Shown: positions 30,637 to 40,944 of the stretch, in pieces
Position numbering within the stretch: position 1 is the first letter of the stretch
How the letters are laid out: each line of letters starts with the position of its first letter
DNA from: a virus
Reading direction: 5' to 3' (one strand)
Length of the DNA: 64,000 nt
IMG/VR virus record: IMGVR_UViG_3300035130_000336
Location: 1-64,000 of that record
Notes under the pieces: generated by a model
What the model saw: the letters and a program-made list of their open reading frames with translations, nothing else
Databases searched by the model: none
Told to the model about the DNA's origin: nothing
Made by a program: the position numbers and the translations under genes

Positions 30637-32747
30637 TGAATCAGCCGATTGGATTGGTTTCCGATACGAAATTTCCCATTGAAGAAATTAATATAAATAC
30701 CAAAACATCCCGTAGGATGCGATCGTCCGACGGCGAACTGGTTCGGTACGTTGAAGATAAACATCGACATTGGGTTGATTATCACTCTCCTGCACGGAAA
30801 CGATTATATGACGTCCTCGAAGCATTTATGGATATCAACGGCGGGATGTGGCCGAAAAAAGAACGTGATGAAATAACCGGTTCCGGTCGTCATGCGGCGA
30901 GTATAAATATCGCCAAACAAAAAATGGAAACACTCAGCGGTTCGTTGATGTCGGAAAAATTTGATTTCGATTTCAAGCCGTTGGATATCGAAGAAAATAC
31001 CCTTATAGAATCCATCAAGCACTGGTATTTCGCTGACAAGGAACAATACAACTATCATAACGCGGATAATCAGACCAATATTTCAGGACTTCTCCATGCC
31101 GGTGTTCAGACGATGTATATCGATTACAATATACGTCGTACCGGAGCGATCGGCTTTAAACCTTTAACCGATGGTATGGTTCTTTCCGATCCTTATTGGC
31201 AGACAAATGAAAATAAGGATTGGCGGGAAGCGATGATTGACGGTTATTTGACTCCTTCGAAAATGATCGAGGATTTCAATATAACCGATGATGGAATCAG
31301 AAAACTTGCTGAAGCTGATTTTTATATTGGTGAAACATATGAGGGACAGGATGATGTAAGGGCGTGGGAAAATTTACCGAACAGAGAAGGTTCGCGTTTT
31401 CTTGTCAGTGAATACCGATGGCTGGAAAAATTAAAAACAACGAGATTGCATGCACAATTACCTGATGGAGAGTGGTTTGCTTTTCCGCTTAAAGTAAGGG
31501 AAGAACAGGTAAGAGATTTCATCGAAAAAATGGAAATTCATTGGTCCGATATCAGGGAATTTCCTTATGAAGACAATATTCTTCAGTATTGCATAATTTC
31601 ACCGGATTTGACCGGCATAGCTCCCGACTTGATATTTGTTCGCGGAAAACATCCGATACAGTGCGGCGGTATCGGACTTTTTAAATTTTCCGCCACCCGC
31701 ATGTTCGGTATCGATAAAGGGCTGTTCGAATACATCCTTGATTTGAACAGGACGTTGAATTATCGGCAATCCAAGATAGACGATATTATCGCTTCCGCCG
31801 CGTCGGGAATGGCTTTTGTCAATAAAAACAAAATCGGTGGGGATGCGGGTATCCGGCAATTGGCGCAGAATAAAACCCGTCCCGATTACATTCATCCCGT
31901 TGATGGTTCTCCGGATGGCGTAGCGACACTGTTTCCCATCAATCAGGTTCCCGAGCATATTTTCCGGGAAGTAAACAATATCATCGATCTTTTCGATCGG
32001 GTAAGTCCGGTTACTCCCGCGTTGGAAGGTGCGGCGACGAAAGACGAATCGGGAATTTTGCTGGAAATGCGGCATGAAATAACCAAGCTCGGGACGTTGC
32101 GGCTTTATAACAACTGGCAGCAGTTTTTAATGGACAAAGCGGAAGCGTGGTACAATCAGGCCCAAATCACCTATAAAAATTTGTATCGTAAAGTGCCGTC
32201 GGCGAACGGAGCGGGAAGTGTCGAGTTTAACGTTCCGGCTTTCAGAACGACGGCTGAAGGAACGCGGGAAAAGGTGTATATCAATTCGATCGGCGATTTG
32301 CCGAGAGCGAAAGTGATCGTGACGCTTTCGAAAGCTTCACCGACGAAAAGAATGGCGCGACGGCTTGAATTGTTCGATACGACGAAAATGCTGTCGGCTC
32401 ATCCCGAATTGTTCAAGAACGAAATCAGAATTCTCACGAACGATCTGATCAGTACGATAGAGCGTGAACCTGAAGAACAGGTCAAATTGGAACGAATGCA
32501 AACCTTGCAGGAGATGCGCGATATCCTTGAAATATTCACTCAAATCGAAAGTTTGAAAGCGCAAGGCATGGAAGCGCAAATGATGCAGAAAAGATTGAGC
32601 GATATGATGCAGAGCGCTCAGGGAGCCATGCAGCAAATAACCGGACAACAACAGGTTCCCGAACAATTCGAGACCGCGAAGAAACGGATGCCATTTACTC
32701 AGGAACAACCTGCGGCACCAACCGGAGAAAACGGAGGAATGAGGTGA
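30633..32747 (+). CDS. Portal protein, P22-like (704 aa)
   Basis: The portal forms the ring at the packaging vertex. The 704-aa size, N-terminal helix-rich region (HHWVDYHSPARKRLYDV-type segment near residues 47-65), ASINIAKQKMETLSGSLMS, and the core DLNRTLNYRQSKIDDIIASA are features of large P22-like portals. The C-terminus (about 640-704) is a Met/Gln-rich helix (MQKRLSDMMQSAQGAMQQI), comparable to the portal barrel. It follows the zinc-ribbon gene and precedes scaffold and coat, as expected. Confidence 0.85.
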   Translation: MMNQPIGLVSDTKFPIEEININTKTSRRMRSSDGELVRYVEDKHRHWVDYHSPARKRLYDVLEAFMDINGGMWPKKERDEITGSGRHAASINIAKQKMETLSGSLMSEKFDFDFKPLDIEENTLIESIKHWYFADKEQYNYHNADNQTNISGLLHAGVQTMYIDYNIRRTGAIGFKPLTDGMVLSDPYWQTNENKDWREAMIDGYLTPSKMIEDFNITDDGIRKLAEADFYIGETYEGQDDVRAWENLPNREGSRFLVSEYRWLEKLKTTRLHAQLPDGEWFAFPLKVREEQVRDFIEKMEIHWSDIREFPYEDNILQYCIISPDLTGIAPDLIFVRGKHPIQCGGIGLFKFSATRMFGIDKGLFEYILDLNRTLNYRQSKIDDIIASAASGMAFVNKNKIGGDAGIRQLAQNKTRPDYIHPVDGSPDGVATLFPINQVPEHIFREVNNIIDLFDRVSPVTPALEGAATKDESGILLEMRHEITKLGTLRLYNNWQQFLMDKAEAWYNQAQITYKNLYRKVPSANGAGSVEFNVPAFRTTAEGTREKVYINSIGDLPRAKVIVTLSKASPTKRMARRLELFDTTKMLSAHPELFKNEIRILTNDLISTIEREPEEQVKLERMQTLQEMRDILEIFTQIESLKAQGMEAQMMQKRLSDMMQSAQGAMQQITGQQQVPEQFETAKKRMPFTQEQPAAPTGENGGMR

Positions 32748-32887
32748 AAAAGACGAAACCTGAACCGACGGATATCCAAAAAAATCTGGACAACAGGAAT
32801 AAGACTTTGCAAGGATGCGAACATAATTCCTATGAAAGTGAACCTGATCCCGAACCCGATCTTATGCTGTTCGGCATAAGTGGCTGA
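32744..32887 (+). CDS. Small acidic protein (47 aa)
   Basis: A GTG start overlapping the portal stop (GTGA), with GGAGGAATGAG in front, opens a 47-codon frame. The product has a charged N-terminal part and a C-terminal ESEPDPEPDLMLFGISG. It is wedged between portal and scaffold genes. Family not recognised; the strong ribosome binding site and spacing support translation. Confidence 0.5.
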   Translation: MKKTKPEPTDIQKNLDNRNKTLQGCEHNSYESEPDPEPDLMLFGISG

Positions 32888-32915
32888 TTCGTTCGGGAAT
32901 GAGGATTTTTAATAA

Positions 32916-33002
32916 ATGATTGTCAAGAAAAAGCAGCCCGATAAGCAGCCAACTGTTTTTGACGGACCCAACTGCAATTCGAAAGGACGATTGAATGGAT
33001 GA
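32916..33002 (+). CDS. Possible 28-aa peptide
   Basis: ATG 32916 preceded by GAGG about 13 bases upstream opens a 28-codon frame (MIVKKKQPDKQPTVFDGPNC...). It overlaps the scaffold-like start by 8 bp. It fills an otherwise empty 107-bp gap. Whether it is translated is uncertain. Confidence 0.3.
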   Translation: MIVKKKQPDKQPTVFDGPNCNSKGRLNG

Positions 33003-34575
33003 TGTAGCCATGGAAACACTTGTTTTTACGAGTGAAGAAGAAAGACAGAAAGCTTTAATTGACATACCGGATGAACCGCCCCCCGGCGTTGACATCGAGG
33101 AATGGCAAAAGGAGCAGGACGAAAAAGTAAAAAAAATAGTCGAAGCTTCCATTTCCGAAGAAGCGGCTCCGAAAACGGAATCCAAAACCGATGAAGGACA
33201 CCCTCCCGCGAAACCGGAACAAGAAGATAAGACGAAACAGCCCGTGGAGGAGGAAGACGAATACGTAGATTTTTCCGCGCTTGGAAAAATGAAAAAATCC
33301 GAATTGCCGGAGAATTTGCGTCCCTATCGAAGTCCTCAGGAAATCATCAAGCAGGCGGCTCACGCGAGACGTTATGCGAATAGTGCCGAGGATAAGATAC
33401 GTCAATATGAAGAGAAGATCACGGAATTGCAGTCAACAGCCGGAAAAGTTCCTGATTTGCAGAAGCAACTTGAAGAACTTAAAAAGGCGACTGAAGACGC
33501 GAAGAAATCCGTTGAGCAAAAGCCTTTCATATCATCCGGGAAACGAGCGGAATTCAATACGAAATTGGATGAAATCAACGCCCGGATAGAAAAATTGAAG
33601 GATTACGGCGGAGAAGATGTTGATGCTCTTCAGAGTGTGATGTCCGGTACGGTCGAAGTTTTCAAGGATACTCTGGCCGAACTTGATTCGGTAAAGGATG
33701 AATTTACGAGTTATCGTAAAACCGCCGAATCACGATATGCCAATCTTGAAAAAAGCATTAAAAGCGTATCGGAAATGACCCAACGGGCTGAGGAAAAAAG
33801 AAAGTTGGAGTTTGAACAAAAAACAGCGGAAAGAAATCTGGAGGAGTTACAATCGAAGTTTCCCGAATTAAAGACGACGAAACCTTTATATGCCGACAAC
33901 AGGGATGACCTTGAATCGGCGATCGTCAGAATGGCTGAAGTAGTATATGATAGAAAGCCGAAAAATTTTGATGAGATAAACAGGTTCGTCAGTGATTTTA
34001 ATGCGAAAAATCCTGAACTTATTAAAATTTGTGAAAGGAACAGTATTTTCCCCGGCAATTTCGGCATTAATCCAAATGATATCCGGAATTACGGAATACT
34101 CATGAATGTTTACTGGAGGCAACGGGGAGAACGCATTGATCCTATGACCGGTTCCCGTATACCGGTTACCGATTGGAGAGGACAGAAAGTAACGTTTCCG
34201 GATTTCGCATCCACGTTTCAACATATGAAGGAAAGTGAAGGGATAACGACTGCGGAAAAGGAATTGGCGATTATTGAGGCTGAAAAAAAGGGACAGCAAA
34301 ATCTTGATGCATCCCTTAAAAAACGCGATACATCACCGCCGACGCTCGAACCGACCGGTTTACCGCCTGAAGGACAGGGTTTGACTGAAAATCAGGCGTT
34401 GGAAATCATTGGTGAAAGAAAGGGCCGGATGACCGTTGACGAAGAAAAAATGGAACGGTTGTTACGGATCGGTGATAAGCGCGGATGGGATATGTTCAAA
34501 GCGTTGCAAGCAGCCCATGAGACTTTAGGAATGCCGATTCCGCAGCCGGAACCGTATTGGAGAAATTCTGCCTGA
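32995..34575 (+). CDS. Probable scaffolding/head-assembly protein (526 aa)
   Basis: Residues 1-95 are acidic and proline-rich (EPPPGVDIEEWQ, KPVEEEDEYVDF-type), and residues ~125-290 are long Glu/Lys/Gln coiled coil (IRQYEEKITELQ, DLQKQLEELKKAT). The C-terminal part is more globular (ERIDPMTGSRIPVTDWRGQK). Size, charge and position directly before the coat gene match phage scaffolds. It starts at ATG 32995 with AAAGGA upstream. It contains no protease motif that I can see. Confidence 0.65.
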   Translation: MDDVAMETLVFTSEEERQKALIDIPDEPPPGVDIEEWQKEQDEKVKKIVEASISEEAAPKTESKTDEGHPPAKPEQEDKTKQPVEEEDEYVDFSALGKMKKSELPENLRPYRSPQEIIKQAAHARRYANSAEDKIRQYEEKITELQSTAGKVPDLQKQLEELKKATEDAKKSVEQKPFISSGKRAEFNTKLDEINARIEKLKDYGGEDVDALQSVMSGTVEVFKDTLAELDSVKDEFTSYRKTAESRYANLEKSIKSVSEMTQRAEEKRKLEFEQKTAERNLEELQSKFPELKTTKPLYADNRDDLESAIVRMAEVVYDRKPKNFDEINRFVSDFNAKNPELIKICERNSIFPGNFGINPNDIRNYGILMNVYWRQRGERIDPMTGSRIPVTDWRGQKVTFPDFASTFQHMKESEGITTAEKELAIIEAEKKGQQNLDASLKKRDTSPPTLEPTGLPPEGQGLTENQALEIIGERKGRMTVDEEKMERLLRIGDKRGWDMFKALQAAHETLGMPIPQPEPYWRNSA

Positions 34576-34609
34576 TATTATCAGGCAATAAACTAAAAGG
34601 AGCTTAAAA

Positions 34610-35896
34610 ATGGGTGTCAGGAATTACACCGATTTGAATACTCTTTCGGGCGGAAGTCTTGTTGTACGTAAATTCAGCAATACTCTCCGTCGGAGAGCTA
34701 TTCCGAAATCGATTTATGCGAACATTACCGGTGAACGCATCATTTATAAACGGCAGGAATTGTCGATGCCTTCCGCCGTTATCGAACGTTTGTCACCGGA
34801 GGAAATCGGTGGAGCGAACAATGTTCGCGTCGGATTGAAAATGGAAGCGAATGCGAATATCATTCGCGGCAATGGCGTCGCGATGGGAACTGAAGTGGCT
34901 CCCGTCGTGAAGAGCGGTACATTATTTCGTAATAATTACCGCGTTGTTTTTCAGGACAAACCCGGATACGGAGAGCACAAACTCGACGCCGAGTTTTTCA
35001 ATCTCTATGAGCAACATGCGAAGGATCTGGCTCCTCATGCGGCGGCGGAGGAAGACCTTGAAATTCATATGGGGCTTATCGAGACGAACGGATGGAACCT
35101 GCAATTCGGTTCTACGGCAAATACCTGTCCGGCGCAATGGAACCGGCACTGTTATGTTGCCAATGCCGGAACCATCTATCAGCAACCGCAGTTTCATCCG
35201 AACTGGGCAACGTATACCAACCGTATAGTTGCGGCGATTGATACCGCTTCCGGAGGGACGGGAACCTTTCCGCAAACTGCTGCTCAGATGCTGAGCGGAC
35301 AGGTAATGGATGAGCTTGTCAGGTTCGCGTTCATGCGTAGATTGTGGCCGCTTTCGATCGAAAACAATCAGGCGTTTCTTCTTACCGTTTCCCAGCTTCA
35401 GGCGGCGCGTTTTTCGAATCCGCGATTCGTCGATACGCTTGGTTCACGGTATACCCGTGTTGATGATATCAAGGATAGCAAGGTACAAAACTGGTACGGA
35501 ATGCTTGGCAAATGGGAAAGTGCCGCCGGAGCGACGATTTATCTCGTTCGTGATGACAGGCTCGCCACCCTTCTGCCGAGTGGTACGGCGGCTCCGTACG
35601 GGTTGCAGGCCAATTATATGTGGCCGACCGCCAACGACCAGCGGCAGCTTGAAAATCCGCTGGTAAGGGATGCGTCGATTCTTCACGGGGCTGGCGCTCT
35701 TTACCTGCTTGAACCGGAAAAAATGCACATGATATCTCAGGATTGGGATTACAACGTGCGTAACGGTGTCGGGTATGCCGGTGTACGAGGATATCAGCAT
35801 ATGCAGTTTGACAATACTCCCGTTGATCCGACGGGTGCTGCGAGAGAGTATTTCGGTTCGGTGCTTGTTGTACTCGGGCGTGTTGAAAACGCATGA
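34610..35896 (+). CDS. Major capsid (coat) protein, P22-like (428 aa)
   Basis: This makes the icosahedral shell. The 428-aa length equals that typical of P22-type coats, and the motifs SFSNTL..RAIPKSIYANITGE-like N-terminus, GEHKLDAEFFNLYEQHAKDL and a C-terminal domain with RNGVGYAGVRGYQHM and YFGSVLVVLGRVENA fit the family. A strong AAAAGGAG leader nine bases before the ATG and the hairpin after the gene suggest very high expression. The 34-bp gap after the scaffold gene has no other feature. Confidence 0.8.
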   Translation: MGVRNYTDLNTLSGGSLVVRKFSNTLRRRAIPKSIYANITGERIIYKRQELSMPSAVIERLSPEEIGGANNVRVGLKMEANANIIRGNGVAMGTEVAPVVKSGTLFRNNYRVVFQDKPGYGEHKLDAEFFNLYEQHAKDLAPHAAAEEDLEIHMGLIETNGWNLQFGSTANTCPAQWNRHCYVANAGTIYQQPQFHPNWATYTNRIVAAIDTASGGTGTFPQTAAQMLSGQVMDELVRFAFMRRLWPLSIENNQAFLLTVSQLQAARFSNPRFVDTLGSRYTRVDDIKDSKVQNWYGMLGKWESAAGATIYLVRDDRLATLLPSGTAAPYGLQANYMWPTANDQRQLENPLVRDASILHGAGALYLLEPEKMHMISQDWDYNVRNGVGYAGVRGYQHMQFDNTPVDPTGAAREYFGSVLVVLGRVENA

Positions 35897-35928
35897 AGTT
35901 GAAGTAAAAACAGTTTGTAAATTTTTGA

Positions 35929-35957
35929 GGGTAGTATCCCGCTTTGCGGGACTACCC
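35929..35957 (+). terminator. Hairpin after the coat gene
   Basis: GGGTAG (35929-35934) pairs with CTACCC (35952-35957) and TCCCGC (35937-35942) with GCGGGA (35946-35951), with a 2-nt bulge and a 3-nt loop. TTATATCC follows, a weak U-run. It may partly terminate or stabilise the coat mRNA, keeping downstream tail genes at lower level. Confidence 0.55.
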
Positions 35958-35984
35958 TTATATCCATTAAAAAAGGGATGAATT

Positions 35985-36620
35985 ATGAATGAACTGGCTG
36001 AAATTCTGAAGTCGCAGGAGGAACGGGACCGATTAAAAAGAGTCGAACAATTACGGCGAAAGGGAGAACGGTTCATACGTGTTCGATATAAAGGACCGAT
36101 TATTCCTGAAATCGATCATGAAGGCATCTGTTACAATATCAGGCCGCATGGACTGAGAGATGTCGAAGCGTATGAATCATCGGATATAAATACCGGGCGG
36201 ACGGAATGGAAATCGAGAAAAGGCGCTCGTGTTTTATACTTTCGCCAGACAGCAAGCGGGGATATTGAAGCTGACATATGGGATGATCCCGACGGCTGGA
36301 ATCGAAGATACATCGCATCGCATCCCGACGATCTTGAGGTATTGGATGATAAGTTAAGAGAGGAAATCAGAGAGGAAGCCAAGAAACCATTCAAAGCCGA
36401 ACTCAGTAGAAAAGAGCAATTGGAAAGAGACATCGCCGAAAAAGTGCGTGAACTCGAATTGATAAATCAACAGGAAAATGAAGCCGGAAACAGGAAAAGA
36501 GGAAGGCCGAAAGGAAGTGTAACGAATGGCATCAACGAGTCAACATCTGGCGTGGATAGCTCTGGAGTGCCACGGGTGGCAACCGGAGGGGACAGAGAAG
36601 GGAATACTTCCTCTTTATAA
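35985..36620 (+). CDS. Hypothetical virion-region protein with AT-hook-like tail (211 aa)
   Basis: The N-terminal 75 residues include YKGPIIPEIDHEGICYNIRP (a beta-rich part), the middle is helical (DDKLREEIREEAKKPFKAEL), and residues ~168-176 read RKRGRPKGS, an AT-hook-like motif that binds the DNA minor groove. The last ~30 residues are Ser/Gly-rich and overlap the next gene by 95 bp in another frame. It lies between coat and connector genes. A role at the capsid interior is possible; not established. Confidence 0.6.
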   Translation: MNELAEILKSQEERDRLKRVEQLRRKGERFIRVRYKGPIIPEIDHEGICYNIRPHGLRDVEAYESSDINTGRTEWKSRKGARVLYFRQTASGDIEADIWDDPDGWNRRYIASHPDDLEVLDDKLREEIREEAKKPFKAELSRKEQLERDIAEKVRELELINQQENEAGNRKRGRPKGSVTNGINESTSGVDSSGVPRVATGGDREGNTSSL

Positions 36621-37209
36621 TCAGGCACACCGGATACTGAACACGGCTGAACGGGAACAGAATCTTCTTTACGATTCCGCTACCGGAGATTTTCCTTTTA
36701 TTGCTACCGCTGATAATACCTTTCAGTATAATTGTCCGGAAACCGTTTGGCAGGTTAAACATATCGTAATTGATTGGGACGCCGATCTGCCGTCGGCATG
36801 GACAAATGAATGGTTAGTTGAAGCACTGCACTTTGAGGGAATGGAATATCGGCGGATTCTCAATGTAAAAACCAGACCCGCGAGAGTAGCCGGAAGTGGA
36901 AACGTCACTCCGGCTATTCTCATGTTCCGAGGAGTAAATCCCGGAAATACCACTTCTCTGTTTCGCCGCATAGCCTATAAATTACCCACGGAAATTACCT
37001 CACAGAGAATACAGCATGAATGTCCGAGTCCGGAAGCGGAACAGATTTTGATGCAGGCTACAATGTCGCTTATCGATGCCGTCAATGATCATAAAAAACA
37101 ATTGGCGGTAACGAAATATATCGAAGATGTTTTAAAGCCGAAATACTGGTCGGAACTTGATAATGGAGAACAGGGGATTTCGTTGTTTTGTACGAAAAGA
37201 CCTTTTTGA
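36526..37209 (+). CDS. Head-tail connector-like protein (227 aa)
   Basis: Mixed alpha/beta protein: LYNQAHRILNTAEREQNLLY (helical), PFIATADNTFQYNCPETVWQ and VKHIVIDWDADLPS (beta), then a C-terminal helix ILMQATMSLIDAVNDHKKQL. Position after the coat gene and before the large tail protein, and the length, fit a neck or head-completion protein such as P22 gp4, but sequence evidence is weak. The start lies inside the preceding gene. Confidence 0.45.
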   Translation: MASTSQHLAWIALECHGWQPEGTEKGILPLYNQAHRILNTAEREQNLLYDSATGDFPFIATADNTFQYNCPETVWQVKHIVIDWDADLPSAWTNEWLVEALHFEGMEYRRILNVKTRPARVAGSGNVTPAILMFRGVNPGNTTSLFRRIAYKLPTEITSQRIQHECPSPEAEQILMQATMSLIDAVNDHKKQLAVTKYIEDVLKPKYWSELDNGEQGISLFCTKRPF

Positions 37210-37218
37210 CGATTTGCT

Positions 37219-39747
37219 ATGAGCAGACAGACAGACGATAATCTGGAAAACTGGAATCAAACCAATTTCGGTAATGGTTTGGTAAAGAATGCGCCGCATG
37301 AGGACATACCGGTCAATGCGGTCGCAGGATTGATCAATGCCCATTCTTTCGACACCGAAATACAGCCGAGATTGGCATCGTGGCTATGGTCCGATTTGCA
37401 ACCTCCGCCTTGGAGGGATGGCTGCGGAAGCGAATTAAAAAATCTTTATATGAGCAAAGTTAATAACGTCGTTACCTGCGATCAGGACGTTTTTAATTAT
37501 GACAGTGTAAGTTGTTATATCGCATGGCCGACCGATGACGGCGAATATTATCACGACGAAATAGCCGAATATATTTCCGAAAATCAGGTAAGGATGGCAT
37601 TATCGGGAATTGACAGGGAATCGGACGGATGTTATATCCATGGCCGCTTGAATATTAATAGTTGGCATAAAATACAAAGAAAAAAAATATGGCAGTTCGG
37701 TAAAAGAGTATATACCAGCAGTTATAAATACAGGGGATATAGTGAATGTCTTTGTGTTTCGAGAAGAATGCCATCGAACGTCATATCCGATTGGGACGAT
37801 TCCGACAATGACGGGGTATTCGGGAATTCGAACGGCATATTCAAGTTGAGTTTCGATCAAAGCGTCGGTATTTTCTGGCGTGCGAACGGGCCGGTTCCGC
37901 ATATACTGCTTTATGGAAGACAAAGAAGAAAAGAGCATAAGCATCGTTACGATTATCTCTATTCCATGGCGAGAATCGCTGGAGCCGGAATAAGGGATAG
38001 AACGAATGCGAAACTGTTGCAGCAAAGCGGAACGACGCAATTAAATACCGATGTGATTCCAAACAGGGATTATTCGACGTATTGGAGAGAAAAACCGATA
38101 GGAAACAATGATAGCAGCGTTAAAATCGGTTGTCGTCTTACGTGCGCTGAAATGTCTGATGTCAATAAAGATCCCGCTTATTATCGAACGATTGCGGCTC
38201 CCGGTGCTTCTTTTAAATTTACCCACAATGAATACGAGGCTGAATTTATTGTTGATATGAGCACGACCGGAACTAATGTGCAGAGCATGCATGAAGTTGC
38301 TAATTCGCTGCAAAAAGGTATCAACACGTTGTTTCCGTGGATTGTCGTCAAATATAATGACGACGGTTACTTTACTTTTAATACGGGTCGCGAAAAAAAC
38401 GCATCGATCGGTTATCTGGGAGCGGGTACTACCGGAACGGATATTTCAGGGGTAATAAAAGGAACTGAAGCTGATGGTGCCAAAATAAATGACCAATGGG
38501 AATATACCGAACCCAATCAGGTAGGAGTGTTTTTTATTCCGCTTGATCAAGATTATTTTGAATGGCACTGGACGCATTATACGAAATGGCGCACTACCGA
38601 TATCAGTGAAAACGGGGCTAATCCGCGAACTACCGAAAACGGGGAAGAATTAACGCCGCTTAAATTTACATGGTGCGGCGATTTTCGCGTGGCTGCCGCC
38701 TTTTATGCAAGTAAAGCACACGGTATCGTTACTGCAATAGTCGGTACATTTGAAAAGGCCGATGAGGGAACGCCGCTTAAATGGGAGGATGGCGATACCG
38801 AAACCATTATAGAATATTTATCTCCAAAAAAAGTAAGGGTGGGAACCGATTATTACGGCGGGACGAAACCGTTACAGGCTTGCGCGATCGGCGCGGGACG
38901 GGTTATGCGTGCCTCGCAGGATGGATACATAGTTACTTTACATAATGTATATACGGATGATTATTTTTCCAAAACCGAATGTGATGAACGGAAAACGATA
39001 TTCTGGTCCACCGGCTACGAATCGATTATCGTGGAAGTGATTTCCAGCAATCAGGTGCGGGTACATGAAAATTTGTCAAAAGAAATTCAGGGAATAACTC
39101 TTGATCCGATGTACCGGGTAATTACGGATATTACTACCGATGAAACACTGCGGAATCGCATGGATGAAAAGCATATCGGCTTATTGAATATGCGTTATAA
39201 AGAGGCAATGCCTAATTGCAATATTCTTCGGATGGTTCCCGGTTTTATGGTGACGGCACAGCGCGGCGATTCGTTGATTCATTATTGCGATCTTGCCAAC
39301 AACATGCGATATAATGCCGGTTATTATTTGATGTCGAGACAGATTATCGACAAGATCGAAGGTTCGATACAGCTTATTCGCAAAGCTCCCAACTATATCC
39401 TTGTCTGGTGTATCGACAGTTTGTGGAGCATTCCGACCAATAATCCTGATGTTGAAACGTTGCCTGATTTTGGGGAATATTATGGTATTCTTCATGCCGA
39501 TGTGGTTGACGAATATCTCGGTGCCATTGATTGGGGAAGTATACAGGAAATAGACAAGGGAACATTCGAACTTCTCTGTCATGATATGAGCGTACGTCAG
39601 GTTATCAATAGAACATATAGTGAAGACATGACGTTTAATTCGCTCGAACAGGATATAATCGCGAAGGATTTCAAAGAGTGCTGGAATATCGGCGCGAGCG
39701 CTTATGGGAGGACGCTCGGGCATGTATTCTGGAGAACTAGGAAATAA
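37219..39747 (+). CDS. Tail hub/stabilisation-like protein (842 aa)
   Basis: A large beta-rich structural protein. Near the N-terminus: NAVAGLINAHSFDTEIQPRL, a segment seen in phage tail-hub proteins. In the middle, about 345-400, GASFKFTHNEYEAEF followed by EVANSLQKGINTLFPWIVVK and GYFTFNTGREKNASIGY forms a compact unit I recall from other phage structural proteins. The C-terminal part has NILRMVPGFMVTAQRGDSL. Its length and place after the connector suggest a role like P22 gp10. No enzymatic motif. Confidence 0.6.
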   Translation: MSRQTDDNLENWNQTNFGNGLVKNAPHEDIPVNAVAGLINAHSFDTEIQPRLASWLWSDLQPPPWRDGCGSELKNLYMSKVNNVVTCDQDVFNYDSVSCYIAWPTDDGEYYHDEIAEYISENQVRMALSGIDRESDGCYIHGRLNINSWHKIQRKKIWQFGKRVYTSSYKYRGYSECLCVSRRMPSNVISDWDDSDNDGVFGNSNGIFKLSFDQSVGIFWRANGPVPHILLYGRQRRKEHKHRYDYLYSMARIAGAGIRDRTNAKLLQQSGTTQLNTDVIPNRDYSTYWREKPIGNNDSSVKIGCRLTCAEMSDVNKDPAYYRTIAAPGASFKFTHNEYEAEFIVDMSTTGTNVQSMHEVANSLQKGINTLFPWIVVKYNDDGYFTFNTGREKNASIGYLGAGTTGTDISGVIKGTEADGAKINDQWEYTEPNQVGVFFIPLDQDYFEWHWTHYTKWRTTDISENGANPRTTENGEELTPLKFTWCGDFRVAAAFYASKAHGIVTAIVGTFEKADEGTPLKWEDGDTETIIEYLSPKKVRVGTDYYGGTKPLQACAIGAGRVMRASQDGYIVTLHNVYTDDYFSKTECDERKTIFWSTGYESIIVEVISSNQVRVHENLSKEIQGITLDPMYRVITDITTDETLRNRMDEKHIGLLNMRYKEAMPNCNILRMVPGFMVTAQRGDSLIHYCDLANNMRYNAGYYLMSRQIIDKIEGSIQLIRKAPNYILVWCIDSLWSIPTNNPDVETLPDFGEYYGILHADVVDEYLGAIDWGSIQEIDKGTFELLCHDMSVRQVINRTYSEDMTFNSLEQDIIAKDFKECWNIGASAYGRTLGHVFWRTRK

Positions 39748-39750
39748 CAA

Positions 39751-40944
39751 ATGCCTATTATTCTTAATGATTGGACTCGGAAACTTGCCGCTGCTCCTTG
39801 GTCTGAACGCAGGTTAATGCGTGCCGTTTCAGTCGGTGATTATATTTATATGACCGGTGGGAATACGAATGCAGCAGGAGTGAGAGTTGCTGAAGTATGG
39901 AGAACTAGAGATGGAATATCATGGGAACTTCTTACCGATACTCCCGGATGGTCGGCGAGAGCGGCGCACGGATTCGTTTATTATAATGGACTTTTTTGGG
40001 TTTTCGGCGGTTCCGAACAAGCGGCATTTTTAAACGATGTATGGTCTTCTCCTGATTGTATAACGTGGACGGAAAGAACGGCTGCCGCCGCATGGAGTGT
40101 ACGTCATGAATTCGCATACTGTTTACATAAGGGAGAAATCTATTTATCCGGTGGTTATGGCGGAGGATATAGACAAAATATATATAAAACATCGGATATG
40201 ATCAATTGGGCACTTGTTGCGAATTTACCACAAGCGGTTCGTGAACATGTAATGCTTTCATTCGGAGGTAATTTATACTGTTATTATGGAGATAACGGCG
40301 CTTCATCAAATGTGGTGCATCGATCAATAGATAATGGAGTTAATTGGGTAAATCTTGGAAATGCAGCTTATGGAGTCAGAAGAGAACATTGCGGCTTGAT
40401 AGATGGGGAGGGTGATAATTTAGCTATCGTCGGCGGTTATAATACAGCAACCAGTACATCATATCATGATGTATGGGAAACGGATGACGGATTTAATTTT
40501 ACTGAAATTGCACAGATAAACGCATATACCGAAAGAAGTGATTTTTGTTTTGTTCATCACAATAAAAGGCTTTATATATTCGGTGGGACGCCGGATACCG
40601 GAGCGACATATTTAAATGACGTTTGGGAATCACCCGCCGAACCGTATGCGGAATTTAGTGGTTATCCTTTAAGTGGTATATATCCGTTAACCGTTAATTT
40701 TACTAATAAATCGTCGGGTTCGCCGACATCGTATCTCTGGGATTTCGGTGACGGAAAGACTTCTACCGAAGAGAATCCGACGCACCGGTATGATGCGCCG
40801 GGAGTTTATACGGTTACATTGAGTTCAACCTATTCTTATGGTTTGTATACCGAAACAAAAAAGGATTACATCACCGTAACGCTTGACTTTACTGGAACGC
40901 CTCGAAGCGGCGTCCGTCCTTTTGAAGTGACATTCAAATTATGA
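39751..40944 (+). CDS. Kelch-repeat and PKD-domain virion protein, N-terminal part (397 aa)
   Basis: Residues 1-300 contain about six Kelch-like blades with GG doublets (YIYMTGGNTNAAGVRVAEVW, WVFGGSEQAAFLNDVW, YIFGGTPDTGATYLNDVW), forming a predicted beta propeller. Residues ~310-375 are a PKD domain (YLWDFGDGKTSTEENPTHRY, then APGVYTVTL). A second PKD starts (FTGTPRSGVRPFEVTFK) but the frame stops, and the rest of that domain is encoded at the start of the next ORF through an ATGA overlap. It is likely an exposed adhesion protein. Confidence 0.8.
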   Translation: MPIILNDWTRKLAAAPWSERRLMRAVSVGDYIYMTGGNTNAAGVRVAEVWRTRDGISWELLTDTPGWSARAAHGFVYYNGLFWVFGGSEQAAFLNDVWSSPDCITWTERTAAAAWSVRHEFAYCLHKGEIYLSGGYGGGYRQNIYKTSDMINWALVANLPQAVREHVMLSFGGNLYCYYGDNGASSNVVHRSIDNGVNWVNLGNAAYGVRREHCGLIDGEGDNLAIVGGYNTATSTSYHDVWETDDGFNFTEIAQINAYTERSDFCFVHHNKRLYIFGGTPDTGATYLNDVWESPAEPYAEFSGYPLSGIYPLTVNFTNKSSGSPTSYLWDFGDGKTSTEENPTHRYDAPGVYTVTLSSTYSYGLYTETKKDYITVTLDFTGTPRSGVRPFEVTFKL